This document shows positions 1-10,945 of a stretch of DNA of 64,000 bases, piece by piece. Positions within the stretch are counted from its first letter, which is position 1. Each line of letters starts with the position of its first letter. The notes under the pieces were generated by a model. The model was not told the DNA's origin and searched no databases. It saw only the letters and a program-made list of their open reading frames with translations. This stretch comes from Vitrella brassicaformis (Eukaryota > Sar > Vitrellaceae): the NCBI GenBank assembly GCA_001179505.1, contig CDMY01000781.1:203451-267450 (forward strand). Reading direction: 5' to 3'. The position numbers and the translations under genes were made by a program.

Positions 1-1520
1 GTAGGTGTGGGCAGGCATCAACTCGCCGTGAGTATACACCTGGATGCCTCTGTCCTGACAACACAACACAACACACACCCAAGGGCCAGGGAGGAACGCT
101 GGCTTGATGTGTGTGGTGTGTTTTGGCTGGGCTGGGTGTGTGTGCGGCTGCCTGACTGACCTTGGTGGCCTCGAGGACATCGTGCAGCATGGAAAGATCG
201 TGGCCCGTGACGAGAATGCACTTGCCTGCTCGGCATACAAAACGTGAGCTGAGCTGAGCTGTCTTGTTTGTGTGAGGTACAGTACCTGGTTTGGGTCTGA
301 CGGGCACTTCCGTCGGCTCCGGCTCGCCAAATGTGGCGTTGGCCTCAGACAGCAACTTCATGACCAAGTAGTTGATCTGAACGGCCAGGGACACGTACAC
401 ACACACACTTCTTTAAGTGCGATCTTGGCGATCTTGTCTTAAGCTTGACTGACTGATCCGACTCTGAGGGCCATCTCGAGGCATTTGCTGAGGTCCAGGG
501 CGTCGGGCGATGTGAGGAAGGCCAACGCCTCGTAGGCGAACGAGTAAACAGAGGAGTCCTGGCACACACAGTCCCTCCATTAATCCCGCATCAAGCTGTC
601 TTGTCCTTCGAGCACACCTCCTTGCCGATGAGTTGGGCGTGTGCGGCATATGCAGCTGCGCCTTTGAGACCGTACACGACCAGCTCCTGGGCGCCTACCA
701 CATCCTCGTTGTCGACGTCATACTGCTTCTGCTCCACACCCGTCGAGCCGGCGATGTCCGTCAACTCAAATATGTCGCCCTCAGCCAACACCGACGCGTA
801 GCGAGACTGACGCACACACACATGAAGAGGAATAATGGTGGGTGTGCATTCCTGTCGAAGAAAGGGTCTCTGTTTTCGTGCGTGTGTGGGCGTACGGGCA
901 GCTGTCTGTATTGTTTGCCGCATGCTTTGGCGAAGAACTGGTCGGTCAGGCCGAGGTGCGTGTTGGCGGCCGCCTTGACCTGAGCGATGTAGCCCTCCGT
1001 CTCGCGCAGGTAGTCGATGAACCGATCGTCGTCGAAGTTCACATTCGTCTGCAAAGGGCCACACACAGACACAAAGCACTCTCTGCTGTAATCTGGCGTC
1101 GGTTGCCCCTCCGATGCACCCACCCACTCATTCACCATGGTGGCGAAGATGGAGTCCAGGAGGAAGACGTTCATCTTGTGGACGTCAAACGGCACCTCCA
1201 CCACATCGCTCATCTCTTCAGACGGGAAGGGCGGCTGGTCGGCGAACTTGATGCTCTTCTTGTTGGCACGGAATGCGTCCACGAAGAAGCTGAGCTCCTT
1301 GAGCTTGTGGATGAGGAGGTCCTGCAGCATGGCCACCTCGGCCGTCTTGCCGCACTCGCCTGTCTTGGTGCAGCTCATGCCGTGAGACGTCTGCTCGCAC
1401 TAAAGGAGAAAAAAGGAGAAAAACATACAATGTCGTGGATGAATCAATCGTTTGAGTGAGCGTCACCTGGTAGCAGAACATCTTGTTCATGGGCTGGAAC
1501 TCCTCTATCTCGGCAGCCAT
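1..1520 (-). CDS. hcp: Hybrid-cluster protein (hydroxylamine-reductase family), N-terminal part
   Basis: Eight exons on the minus strand (1467-1520, 1136-1399, 896-1048, 618-806, 463-558, 286-376, 161-225, then 1-54 running off the window). The start is the ATG at 1520. The N-terminus holds a CX2CX8CX5C iron-sulphur motif (MFCYQCEQ... GECGK), the spacing of class I/III Hcp rather than the E. coli class II spacing. Family landmarks follow: ATMTNVNFD, GKCILVTGHDLS and YTHGELMPAHTY. Known enzymes of this family reduce nitric oxide or hydroxylamine using a hybrid Fe-S-O cluster. The C-terminal cluster-binding cysteines lie outside the window. No targeting peptide is obvious ahead of the cysteines, so a cytosolic location is inferred. 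The gene is divergent from the one starting at 1778. Family assignment is firm; the physiological role is not. Confidence 0.9.
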
Positions 1521-1662
1521 GGTGAGGATCTTGTTGATATGCGAAAATCAGCCCAGCCACACACGCCGGGTGTCGCTTTGTGTCTGACGAAGCAGCGCCA
1601 CGCAGATCTTCCCTCCGGCTGGTATTGCCATTCTTGGTTTGATCCGACGGATTATTTGTTTG

Positions 1663-1670
1663 TGCGAGCT
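1663..1670 (-). promoter_or_regulatory. AGCTCGCA motif upstream of hcp
   Basis: This copy lies 143 bp upstream of the hcp ATG and reads in the gene's direction. It is one of eight copies of this 8-mer in the window. Confidence 0.4.
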
Positions 1671-1777
1671 CGGGTGAGGGGCGTCTCTGGGGGCCATGCA
1701 GCCGAGTCATTCGCTGGCGCAACCGAGGACTGGTGTTCTGAAGGCACTCCTACAAAGACGCTTCCGTGCAGGACACA

Positions 1778-2539
1778 ATGTCGTGCTCGATGTCCTGCTG
1801 CGACACGAGGAAGACGGGCGCTCTCGGGACGCCCCTGTGCACGCCGAGACGGATAGAAGGTGAAAATGGTCCGAAGAGAGGGACCCAGATGCCCATCGGC
1901 TCACCCGGCGCCGCATCGACGTCAACAGCAGCGGGTGTCACGAGAGAGGGCTCGTCTGAGAGTCTGCGAAGCCTGGAGGAGACGCTGGCGCGGGGCGCGA
2001 GCAGCCGGGCAGACAAGCGGGAGATCCAGAAGGTGCTCAAGGCGGCGCTGGCCAAGTTCACCAAGGACATGCGGAAGGGAAAGCTGCTCATGAAGCTGGG
2101 CAAGAACGGGCGGCTCTTCTACCGATTGTGCACTATCGACCACAGTGAAGATGTACGTGGGGAAACATACAATGCGGGAGACTCACGGGCATGGGAGACA
2201 CACCGCCATCTCTGTCTGCAGGTGTTTTCGATCCACATTAGAGGAGCCATAGTGGAGTTCCCTTTCGAGTCGATGCACCGGATAGACTACGGATACAACT
2301 TCGCGGAAGGTGGCCAGATCCCCATCAGCCTGCCGTCCGAGAGCCTGGCGGCGTCGATTGTCATGAAGCTGGGGCCGCCCCCTGTGCCCCGGGGCGCCCC
2401 GCCCCTGTCGCCGCGCCATGAGGTGGTCAATCTGGTGTTTGGGTCGGTTTCTGAGAGGGACGAATATGTGGTGTGCATGCTCCTGATGAGGAACAAGAGC
2501 CAACACAAGGCCAAGGCAAGGATGTGGAGGCTATGGTGA
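1778..2539 (+). CDS. Cys-rich N-terminus protein with possible PH-like fold
   Basis: Two exons, 1778-2152 and 2222-2539, separated by a 69-bp intron that is itself in frame; the model gives 230 aa. The ATG at 1778 starts MSCSMSCCDT, a cysteine cluster of the kind used for palmitoylation. About 80 mostly polar residues follow. Then comes a strand-rich segment (KGKLLMKLGKNGRLFYRL, VFSIHIRGAIVEFPFESM, and near the end VNLVFGSVSERDEYVVCMLL) that resembles a PH fold. Alveolate IMC sub-compartment proteins (ISPs) combine an acylated Cys-rich start with a PH-like domain, so an ISP-like pellicle role is possible. The usual Gly-2 is missing here. The fold call is inference; retention of the intron would add 23 residues. 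Confidence 0.5.
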   Translation: MSCSMSCCDTRKTGALGTPLCTPRRIEGENGPKRGTQMPIGSPGAASTSTAAGVTREGSSESLRSLEETLARGASSRADKREIQKVLKAALAKFTKDMRKGKLLMKLGKNGRLFYRLCTIDHSEDVRGETYNAGDSRAWETHRHLCLQVFSIHIRGAIVEFPFESMHRIDYGYNFAEGGQIPISLPSESLAASIVMKLGPPPVPRGAPPLSPRHEVVNLVFGSVSERDEYVVCMLLMRNKSQHKAKARMWRLW

Positions 2540-2943
2540 CCGATCGATGTGTGTGCTGGGAGACGTGTGGACCGTGCGCACGTGTGTACGTGTGTGGAGA
2601 CATGACTGCGTGTGTAGACATGACTGCATACACTGAGGGATGTATCTCTGCGTGACGGAGAGAGAGAGAGAGAGAGAGAGAGACGAACACACACAAGAGG
2701 GGGGGAAGGAAAGCGGATAGTTGACTTGGCCACAGATGGAGTCTGAGCATAATACCACAATGACAAATAGGTCTACAGAGCGACTCAGAGAGACACACAG
2801 GCAGACGGTCGGTGTGTCCTCCCTCCCTCACTGCATGCCCCCCTCTTCTGTTTCCAGATGCCGACGCTGGATCCCAGACCGCATCTCCTTGCTGCGCTGC
2901 GTCAGCTCTCGATCCGCATCAACATCAACACGTCATTGCATGG
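2540..2943. other. Convergent intergenic spacer
   Basis: This lies between the tails of two convergent genes. It contains a GA microsatellite at about 2658-2684 and TG-rich DNA. No coding exon is visible. Confidence 0.6.
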
Positions 2944-3537
2944 TCAGTACGCCGGTGGGGCGTCTCGTCTGTAGCCATATGGGTCAGTGTAATTGTCATT
3001 GTAGCTGCTTCCACCGCCACCGTGTGGCGCCTGCTCACTGCTCCCTGCACACACAAACAGACACATCCCACAAAGAGGGGAGACATCAGTGTTGGATTGG
3101 ATTGTCTTGACACTGACCGTAGACCGCTGCCGGTTGCCCGTCAGGGCCGTATGGGTGATTGTTGAATGTGTCGACTTGAGGGGCCGATGGATAAGGGCCG
3201 TAGTAAGCACCAGGACTGGTAGAATAAGCGTCATATCGCCCATCCTGCTGATGAGCAGAGGTCATTTCCATTGGCTCGATTGTGGCGGCCGCCGCTCCCT
3301 GGTTGGGGTTTCTTCTCCTCCTCAGCCGCCTACCCCTATTGCGGCATACCAGCGCGATGATCAGAAACACGACAGCGCCGCTGAACACACGAAGAATGCG
3401 GAATGACACAATGCGATGAGTGGTGTTCGCCAAGTGTTCGCTTACATGCCAATGGGCCAGATCACACGGGCGATCCTTGCTGTTTTGAGGATGCCTCTCG
3501 AGCTCCTCATCCTGCCTCGAACACGCCCCGCACGCAT
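2944..3537 (-). CDS. Small single-pass membrane protein
   Basis: Three exons (3446-3537, 3118-3380, 2944-3044) give 151 aa. The first exon ends in a GTAAGC donor and splices so that one continuous transmembrane helix is restored across the junction (VIWPIG-I-GAVVFLIIALVC). The helix is preceded by a short basic segment and followed by RNRGRRLRRRR, so the C-terminal tail is probably cytosolic. The tail is Tyr/Pro/Gly-rich (several PY-type pairs, ending RRDAPPAY). The chosen ATG is at 3537; a second in-frame ATG is at 3510. No family was recognised. The gene is divergent from the ARM/LamG-like gene, with only 34 bp between the start codons. Confidence 0.6.
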
Positions 3538-3571
3538 CGCGCCCCCACGACCCTGATCTCGCACCCTCAAG

Positions 3572-6104
3572 ATGGGTGGCAGCCACTCCGCGCTCCGGGC
3601 AGACGTGAGCCCCCTGGCCTTTCTGCGGACGCTAGAGTAAGGTTCAGTCATTCACGTCTTCAGTATGTCATTCCCGGTGCGATTGTTGTGCATGCAGGAA
3701 GCTGGACGAGGATGAGAAGATGGGTGATGAGGCGAAGCTGGCGGCCACTCGTGAGCTCTTCGAGAAGGCCAAGAAGAGACGAGGTCTGGCCGACAAAAAG
3801 GGGCAGGTGACAACACGCGACGAGAGGGACCACAGCTATGACCAACAGCTGGTCGAGGGAGGCACCTTGGCAGGTGAAATCCAGGCAAAGGCAGCAAAGC
3901 ACATGCCTCACACGCCGTCCCATTTACCGTACTCTCACCTGCAGGCAAGCCGTGCAAAGGCATCATGCGCTTCATCCGCGCCATGAGCGACAGGCCTGGC
4001 CGTGGGTGGCGCCGTCTCGGCCTGGAGGTTGCGTCGAGCTTCTTTTCGGTGGCTGCGGCACGGGAGGAGATGGTCAAGATGGACATCGCCTATCGCATTG
4101 TCGTCTTCTCACTGCCGGAGAGCGATGCACAGACCAGGACGGCCGACTTTGTGCAGCACCAAGTCTTCGCCGCCAGGCTGCTGAACGATATGGCCGATTT
4201 TCCCGAGTTTTTCCCGTCTCTGCTGTCCTCCACAACCATGAACGCCCTCTGTCTCCTGCTCACGCAGCTGGCCGAAGTAAGCAGGACAGCTCAAGCATCC
4301 CTCTCCTGTGTCGTCCTTCCATCCATCCATCCATCCATCCTGATCATCAGGTGGAAGCCCTCGTCTTGCATTGCTTCGCCCGCCTGAGCGAATGGCTGGA
4401 CAATCTGGAGCCTATTGTAGACCAAGGGGCCCTTGAGTACCTGTCACAATTCTTCCGCACCTCCCGCCCATCCATGTGTGTCGCTGCCAAGAGGAAGCTT
4501 GGCAGCAGTAGCAGGGGAGACAGGGAGAGCGAGTCGTCGGCCACTGTGGGGGAGAGGCATCTGCGAGCCATCCAGTACTGTGCCTCGGTGCTCGCCACAT
4601 TTGTCAGATTCGGCAGCAGTGTCAGCGTGGAGTACTCTGTCATCCTGGAGGCGTTGCAGCACACAAGTGACATCAAGGTGCTCGCGGAGATCTCACGCCT
4701 GCTGTAAGTGAAGGGAAAGAAAGAAAGAAATGATGCCGTCCACTTGCCGTTTCTTGATATGACAGGTACTGGCTGCTGAGACGTCATTCGCCCAATGAGG
4801 TCCTCAGCAGGCTGGAGGCGGCCGCTCAGCCTTCGTCGCTGCAGACAGTGGTTGCCACCCTCTGCTCTGCGTGGACACACAAAGCCCTCCCGCTCATCCA
4901 ACCACACCAAACAGACAGCGACAAGGCAGGTGCAGGTGGTGGTGCACGGCTGGTCACATCGCCATGCACCAGTCCGTGCCAGAAGGCGTCTGGTGATGAA
5001 GAGGAGCACAGGCGGTGGGCTGACCGGTTTGTGTGTCACATGAATCTGTCGCTGTGGCTGCTGCTGCCACTGAGCCAGTTCAGATGGCGGGCCGCGAGGG
5101 CTGAGGGCATCAAGGGTAGGTTCGTGAGACAATGGACACATGTGATGCCTTCTTCTTCTGGTCATTGTCTCTCATGTGTGCAGGTTTGAGTGCCGCGTTC
5201 GCAATGCCCGACAGCCTGCTCGGACAAGTGAGATACATTCATTTACTTATACGTACCAATCCGCTAGCTCTAACACACAGGTTGATGTGTTTTCTGCAGG
5301 CCACCTTAGGGTGTGTTCGGCAGATGATGGACACAGCAGAAGTGCGGCAAACAGGCAAGCAGCACAAACAAACAAGACTCGCCAATCGATCACGGCACTT
5401 GCGTGTCTCTTTTCCTTTGGTGGCTTCAGAGAACGCCAAGATGCTTCGGTTCTTCTGCTGCCAGGTCCTGTGGCTGCTGCACCGCACACACGTGCATGAC
5501 GGCCACACCAGCGAGGACAGACTGGCCATGCTCTCACTCCTGCTCGACACACTCGCAGCGTGCTCCACCACACGAGACAACCAACAACTTCTTAGAGACG
5601 CCGACGTCTGGCAGCTGCTCAGCAAGTAACTACAGAGCACATCTGTGTCTGTCTTCATGCCTCATCTCCATATGTCTGTGTGCGTGTATGGTCAGCTGGG
5701 GCATTCTCAGTTTGGAGCAGTCCTTCCCTCATGAAGATGACGCAGTAGTGAGACAGGCGTTGGAGCTCAGCTGTCTACGGTGCCTCACGAGCGTGGCCAC
5801 CCACCCCCTACACCGTCTCGCCCCACTCACCCCATACCCACCACGAACCGATGACATAGCCAGCAGCAGCGGCGGCGGCGGCTACACTGGCCAAAGGAAC
5901 TTCTTGTCCTACCTGACTTCTCTGGTGGGATCGCAGTCAGCCCATGTGTCCAACCTCGCCACTTTCACGCTGATGGCCGTGTCGGAGGACTCCTTCCTGG
6001 GCGAGAGGGAGGCATTCATGACACTCTTCGCATCCATTCTGCAGGCATGGGAGCGGAATTCCTCGTTCAACTATGACGAGAGAGCCGCAACGGGCAGTCA
6101 CCCC

Positions 6105-6135
<31 letters not shown>

Positions 6136-7612
6136 AGAAGGCAGAGGGGCAGATATCATCGCGCATCGATCCTCGGTTCAGGTCCCTCTTCATCAGGGGG
6201 GAGCTGGTCAGGCTCCGGATGGACTTCCTCACCACCACCGCGGCGCTCACGTGCACCTCGCCCTACATAGCCACCACATGTCTCTCGTGGCTCTCTCGTG
6301 TGGCCCTCGAGCCAGCCTACAAGCAGGTGGTGCTCGACAGCTGTTTGTCGAAGGTGCTGCTTGTCCTGGCGCGAGGCGTCATGGCGGAGGTGAGGGAAGC
6401 TGCTGCCCTGGTGGCCAACCTGCTGTGGGGCCATCATTCGTTGGTGTGCTGGCTCAAGATGGACACGGAGCATGGGGTGGCTGTCGACTCGGCTTGTGTG
6501 CTGGTGCCGCGAAAGGTGGGCTCGCCTGTCCACGTGCCGATCGGTGAGTGACGGAATGACAAAGAGACAGAAACACCACTGATCGCTTCTCATCCTTTGA
6601 TTGTCAGGTCTAGGTATGTTCGGTGACACGTGGGGTTTTGACTTCATCAAGAACAGCTGGATAGAGCTCCAACCGTCCGGTGTGCAGCCTTCCGCTCCTC
6701 CAGGGCTCCTCATCGCCGCCCCCACCAGCGAGACATTCGACTCCCTCCCACACACATTCTCACCGCTACGAGAAGAGCAACCCACCAACGCCCTCGGCCT
6801 TCCGGGCGTCGGCACCGGCAGAGTCGAGAAATCCCGGCCGTCAGATGCGATGACGTGGACAATGACGTGCTGGGTGCGCATGCCGCTGTCGCGAGACACC
6901 GACCACTGCCTGGTTGAGAGCATCAGGGGAAACAGGGTGCTGGCCATCAGCAGGGAAGGGGCGTGGAGCGTGACCACGAGAGATGGCGAGGTGGTCTCTG
7001 TGGACGTGCCACAGCTGCAGGAAGGCTGGCACCTGGTGAGTGTCGTATCCTCGGCCGATGGTGGCACCAGGATCGGTGTCGACGGTTGGCAGTATTCGCT
7101 AACCTCTGTGTGGATCGACAATGCCTTCTATGCCGTCGGCAACACACGCAAGGGAGACGAGCCGTTCGGGGTCATCTGCGATTTCCGCATCTACTCGACT
7201 GCTTTATCGCCGGCAGATATGTCTGTGATGCTGGAGGGCCACGTGCGTGACCATCCTGACGGCATCGTCAAGAGGCTGCACGAGGCAGACGCTGCCGTCG
7301 CGTTGTCGAGGGGGCTCGCTGTGCCTGACTCAAGGGCCGAGGTGATGATGGGAAAACTCTGAACAAAGCAATTCTTCTATGCCTTGGACACGTTGCAGGC
7401 CCTGCGGGCGTTGGCGAATTTGGCTACGCATTCGCCGAGGCGTGCACAAGTGAGACGAGTTGTACATGGAGGTTGACATGAGAAGTTCCATGCGTGTCGG
7501 TGCGTGTCAGGTGTTTTCGGTGTGTTGGCCATTGTTGTTGGAGTACGTCAACTGCAGTCAGAGCCCCATGGTGCAGCGACAGGCCACTCGCCTGCTGCAG
7601 ATCCTACAATGA
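3572..7612 (+). CDS. Large helical-repeat (ARM-like) protein with LamG/ConA-like domain
   Basis: Twelve exons: 3572-3636, 3698-3873, 3945-4276, 4351-4703, 4766-5115, 5184-5227, 5300-5354, 5430-5625, 5696-6543, 6608-7341, 7399-7449, 7511-7612. They sum to one open frame of 1101 aa. The protein starts MGGSHSALR, a good N-myristoylation context (Gly-2, Ser-6). Most of it is helical, armadillo/HEAT-like repeats. Residues from roughly 880 form a beta-sandwich resembling LamG/ConA (TMTCWVRMPL... HLVSVVSSADGGTRIGVDG... ICDFRIYSTALSPADM). A last helical repeat (ALRALANLATHS) ends the protein. An ARM repeat flanking a ConA-like domain recalls BEACH-family scaffolds, but no BEACH domain is present. Exon 7 ends at a GC donor (5355). 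Confidence 0.75.
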
Positions 7613-8130
7613 TACAGACAGGCAGACAGGCAGACAGGCAGACAGGCAGACAGACAGCAGAAACAGTGCATCACGTGTGTATATATAGTTCGATGCATCG
7701 CATGTGAGACTTTTGCGATAGACTTTGAATGAAGGAGTGCTCTGTTGTCGCTAAATCGAGTCATGCATGCCCACATGGCTGTCTGTGCCTGGACTGCCCA
7801 CATCTGCCGACGACATGGCGGACACTTCTATGTGGATGTCTGCCTGGCGTGTCAGGTCTGTGGTGGATCTGCTGTCTCTGCTGTGACTGTCTGGTCTGTC
7901 TACCCATGACACGTACTTGGCGTCCATGCACATGTTCATATGTCGATACGATATACCACTGCTGCCACTAAACCATAAACGCATCCATGTTTGAGGCCGA
8001 ATGGTGGATCTGGGAGACGATTTGCAAGCAGAGTGATGAATCCGATCCCCCTTAACTTCTCGAGCTCGCAACTCTCCTCCGAGAAAGAAGGGGCGCTCAT
8101 TTCGCTCATTTCGGGTGAGAGAGTGCCGGG
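7613..8130. other. Intergenic spacer with CAGA microsatellite
   Basis: A (CAGA/CAGG)n tract lies at about 7616-7662. AGCTCGCA at 8063-8070 is 60 bp upstream of the next start codon. Nothing else was recognised. Confidence 0.6.
8063..8070 (+). promoter_or_regulatory. AGCTCGCA motif upstream of the ACTR10-like gene
   Basis: It lies 60 bp before the ATG at 8131, in sense orientation, and is a candidate core-promoter or initiator element. Confidence 0.45.
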
Positions 8131-10495
8131 ATGGATTACTACTGGTCGGTTGAGAAGACGTGCGTAGTGATAGACCTCGGCCGGGCCTTCACCAAATGCG
8201 GATTCGCCACCGAGGCCGCACCACGACACATCTTCCGCACACCGGAGCTCATCCAGGTGACCAAAAGGCCATTTTCCTTAGCCCCTCTGTGTGTAAGAGT
8301 GCATTCCCATGTGCTGATGTTTTCTGTTGATTGATGTAGGAGGTGAAAACCGACACTGTGACGTCGACGGCTTCGTTCGAGAGGTGGGTTCAGGTGTTTG
8401 AGGAGCTGTTCAAGAACGTGTTCTTCTTCTACCTGCAAGCCAACCCCAAGGAGCGCCGCGTCATCATATGCGACAAGGTCTGCTCCCCGCGGCCAATGCG
8501 CGAGGCCATCAGCAAGGTCCTCTTCGAGAAACTCGCCGTCCCGGCCATCCACTTTGTCCCGGACCTTTTGCTGCCGCTATACCTCACCGGCCTGTCCACA
8601 GGCATCGTGATCGACTGCGGCTACGAGGAGACCCGCATCCTCCCCATCTGTGAGTGCGTGCCGCTCTACAGCGCCTTCACGACGGCCAGGGTGGGGGGCC
8701 GCCACGTTGACGAGAAGCTGCGGGAGGCCCTGCTGGCCTATGCCAAGGAGAACCCCAGCAACGTCAAGCGGCCGGCAAAGGGCTGGGCGGGGAGAAGAAA
8801 GAGCACTCCCATGAGCAGCCCGAGTGCGAGCCAGGAGGAGCCGACACCGGAGGCCGCCGAGGAGCCGCCACTCACTCTGACAGACATGGTAGGGACAGCT
8901 GGAAAGCACACAGAGAGGTGGCGTGGCGCGACACCACACCAGTCAATCAATCAATGAGTGTGTGGTTCCCCCAGGTGGGTTCGTTGGACGACGTGACTTT
9001 GGAGGACATCAAGATGCGGTGCTGCTACGTGCGGTATCGGCTGGCGGACGGCGGCAAGTGTGTGTTGGAGACCAGCAAGGACATCAAGTACCCGCTGCAC
9101 TGCGACCAGGCCATACCCATCAAAGCAGCCACACGGTAAGGAGGGAAACGTGCTGACTGACGTTGCGGATCGGATGCTCTCTCCATTCGATTCGCCCTTT
9201 GTGTGCAGGTGGGGCGTGTGTGAGGTCCTTTGGGACGAGTCTGGCGAACGCACAAACATCCAAGAGGGCATCATACAGTAGGCAGCGCACTCACTGCTCC
9301 TGTATTGGCTGTGGTGATATGTGCCATTCCACTCCTCCCCCCTGTGTCGTGTTGTGTGTGGTGCCTGCGTGCCAGGATGTTGGAGAAGTGCCCCGTTGAC
9401 ATTCGCAAGTCGCTGGTGCAGAACATTGTGGTGTGTGGCGGCACAGCGTCGCTGCCCGGATTTCTCCCTAGAATGGCCTTAGAACTCAAGTATCCACAGC
9501 ACAGCAGGATGATGCAGACAGACAGACATGGGCAGCATCAGGCTGGCTGGCTGTCTGTCTATGCGTGTGTTGATCGATCGATCAGAATGGCGTTTGAGAG
9601 CGACTCGAGGCTGCATCACGTGTGCGAGCGTGTGGAGTTCAGTCTGCCCCAGTTCCCTCCAGCATCCCTCATATGGGTCGGGGGGGCCATCTACGGCTCC
9701 ATGGAAGGCGTCGCGGTAAGTCTGCATGGAAAGCATACATACCCATGTCTGTGTTCATGTTGCTGCCTGTGACAGGAGTATTCTGCCGCCCAGTACCAGA
9801 AGGGCGTGAAGACCCCCGACTGGGCCGCCTTCACCCTCGTCCAGCAGCCGGTGCAGCCACCCCCATCCGCCGACTCGCCAACCAACATCGGTGTGCCACC
9901 GGCTGGGTCAGGGCTCGCCCCCCCGGCCCTCTCCTCATCCCCTCAGAAGACGTCCAGCAGTCTCCTGGCCAGCAGCCCTGCCGGTGGCGGCAGTGGGGGC
10001 CTCACACTGCCGATGGCCGAGTCGCCCCAGGGCAGCAACCAAGACAGCAACGTGGTGGAAGAGCAGGAGGCGTTGCCCTCACCGTCACGATCGCAGGAGA
10101 CGCCGGCTTCTATGTCGGTGCCGTCACCTGGTGCCGACGCAGCGAAGGCTGATGCAGAGGGCGTGGGGGGTGGGGAGGGGGCTGGGGCTCCATCGGCTCA
10201 GCCTGAGGCGGGCCGTGACACCGACACGGGTGCAGAGGGCACTCAGGCAGCACCAGCAGCGGCGCCGGCACCGGCAGCCGAAGGAGCAGGACGGACGTAA
10301 GAACCACACACGCACGGCAACAACAACCATGCGATGAACACGTGTGTGTGTCTATGTGGGCCTGTTGTATGCAGTGGGACCCGGTCCAACATCGCCCCTC
10401 GGCCGGCCGGCGCCCCGTCGCGGACTTCAGCATCCACAAGGAGCAGCGGGGCGGCGGCAGGGAGGCGGGGGCGGCGCGATGACGCCACCACATAG
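8131..10495 (+). CDS. ACTR10: Actin-related protein 10-like (dynactin pointed-end subunit)
   Basis: Eight exons (8131-8256, 8340-8888, 8975-9135, 9209-9277, 9376-9489, 9586-9715, 9776-10296, 10375-10495) give 596 aa. The order of motifs follows human ACTR10: TCVVIDLGRAFTKCGFA, ERRVIICDKVCSP, GIVIDCGYEETRILPI, SLDDVTLEDIKMRCCYV, ECP-type MLEKCPVDIRKSLVQNIVV with CGGTASLPGF, then IWVGGAIYGSMEG and QKGVKTPDW. ACTR10/Arp11 caps the dynactin Arp1 filament in the dynein cargo-adaptor complex. Unlike the roughly 417-aa human protein there is a 170-residue Ala/Pro/Ser-rich tail. An acidic/Ser insertion follows the actin-fold phosphate region near residue 215. ATP-binding residues look divergent, as in other Arp10s. 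Confidence 0.85.
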
Positions 10496-10945
10496 CTGAG
10501 CCCGCCGGCAGCGGACAGGCAGGCAGCCATGCATTAGTCAGAGGTAGATGTTGGGCTATGGATGGATGGATGGATGGATACATTGCCCTCCCAGTCTGTC
10601 GTGTGTGCGTGGTCTTATTGCTGGATGGACACCTATATGAACACACACACACACACACACGCACACGCACACGCACACGCACACGCACACGCACACGCAC
10701 ACGCACACGCACACGCACACGCACACGCACACGCACACATGTTCATTCATTAGGGACTCTGAATCCTGTTTCTGGCTGTCTGCTCGGACCTCTTCCGCTC
10801 GTTCCCACAGTGATGCATGCAAAGCGCTGTGACTCATGACTCTCACTGTCGTGCTTCAGAAAGCCCTCTAGCCAACAGATCGCGCCTCGCGACAGAAATA
10901 CCTTCTCTTCACGACCTCAAGCTCGCAAACAGAAGGAAAGAGGAG
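10496..10945. repeat. Spacer with CACACG hexamer minisatellite
   Basis: Positions about 10640-10740 are an AC tract that turns into about fifteen tandem CACACG hexamers. A GATG tetramer run lies at about 10558-10580. AGCTCGCA at 10920-10927 is 18 bp before the next ATG. Confidence 0.9.
10920..10927 (+). promoter_or_regulatory. AGCTCGCA motif upstream of the LMF-like gene
   Basis: It lies 18 bp before the ATG at 10946 within TCAAGCTCGCAAAC. The same TCAAGCTCGCA context occurs at 16946-16956. Confidence 0.45.

Noticed and set aside
842-1459. Long plus-strand open frame (205 codons) over the hcp exons
   Set aside because: It is antisense to five splice-consistent exons with clear Hcp motifs; the plus-strand translation shows no domain.
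7616-7662. CRISPR-like array
   Set aside because: It is a simple 4-bp CAGA/CAGG tandem repeat without spacers, in a eukaryotic nuclear window.
10556-10846. Open frames through the CACACG minisatellite (Val-Arg, Cys-Val or Thr-Arg repeats)
   Set aside because: They exist only because the repeat has no stop codon; there is no start context, splice pattern or flanking protein-like sequence.
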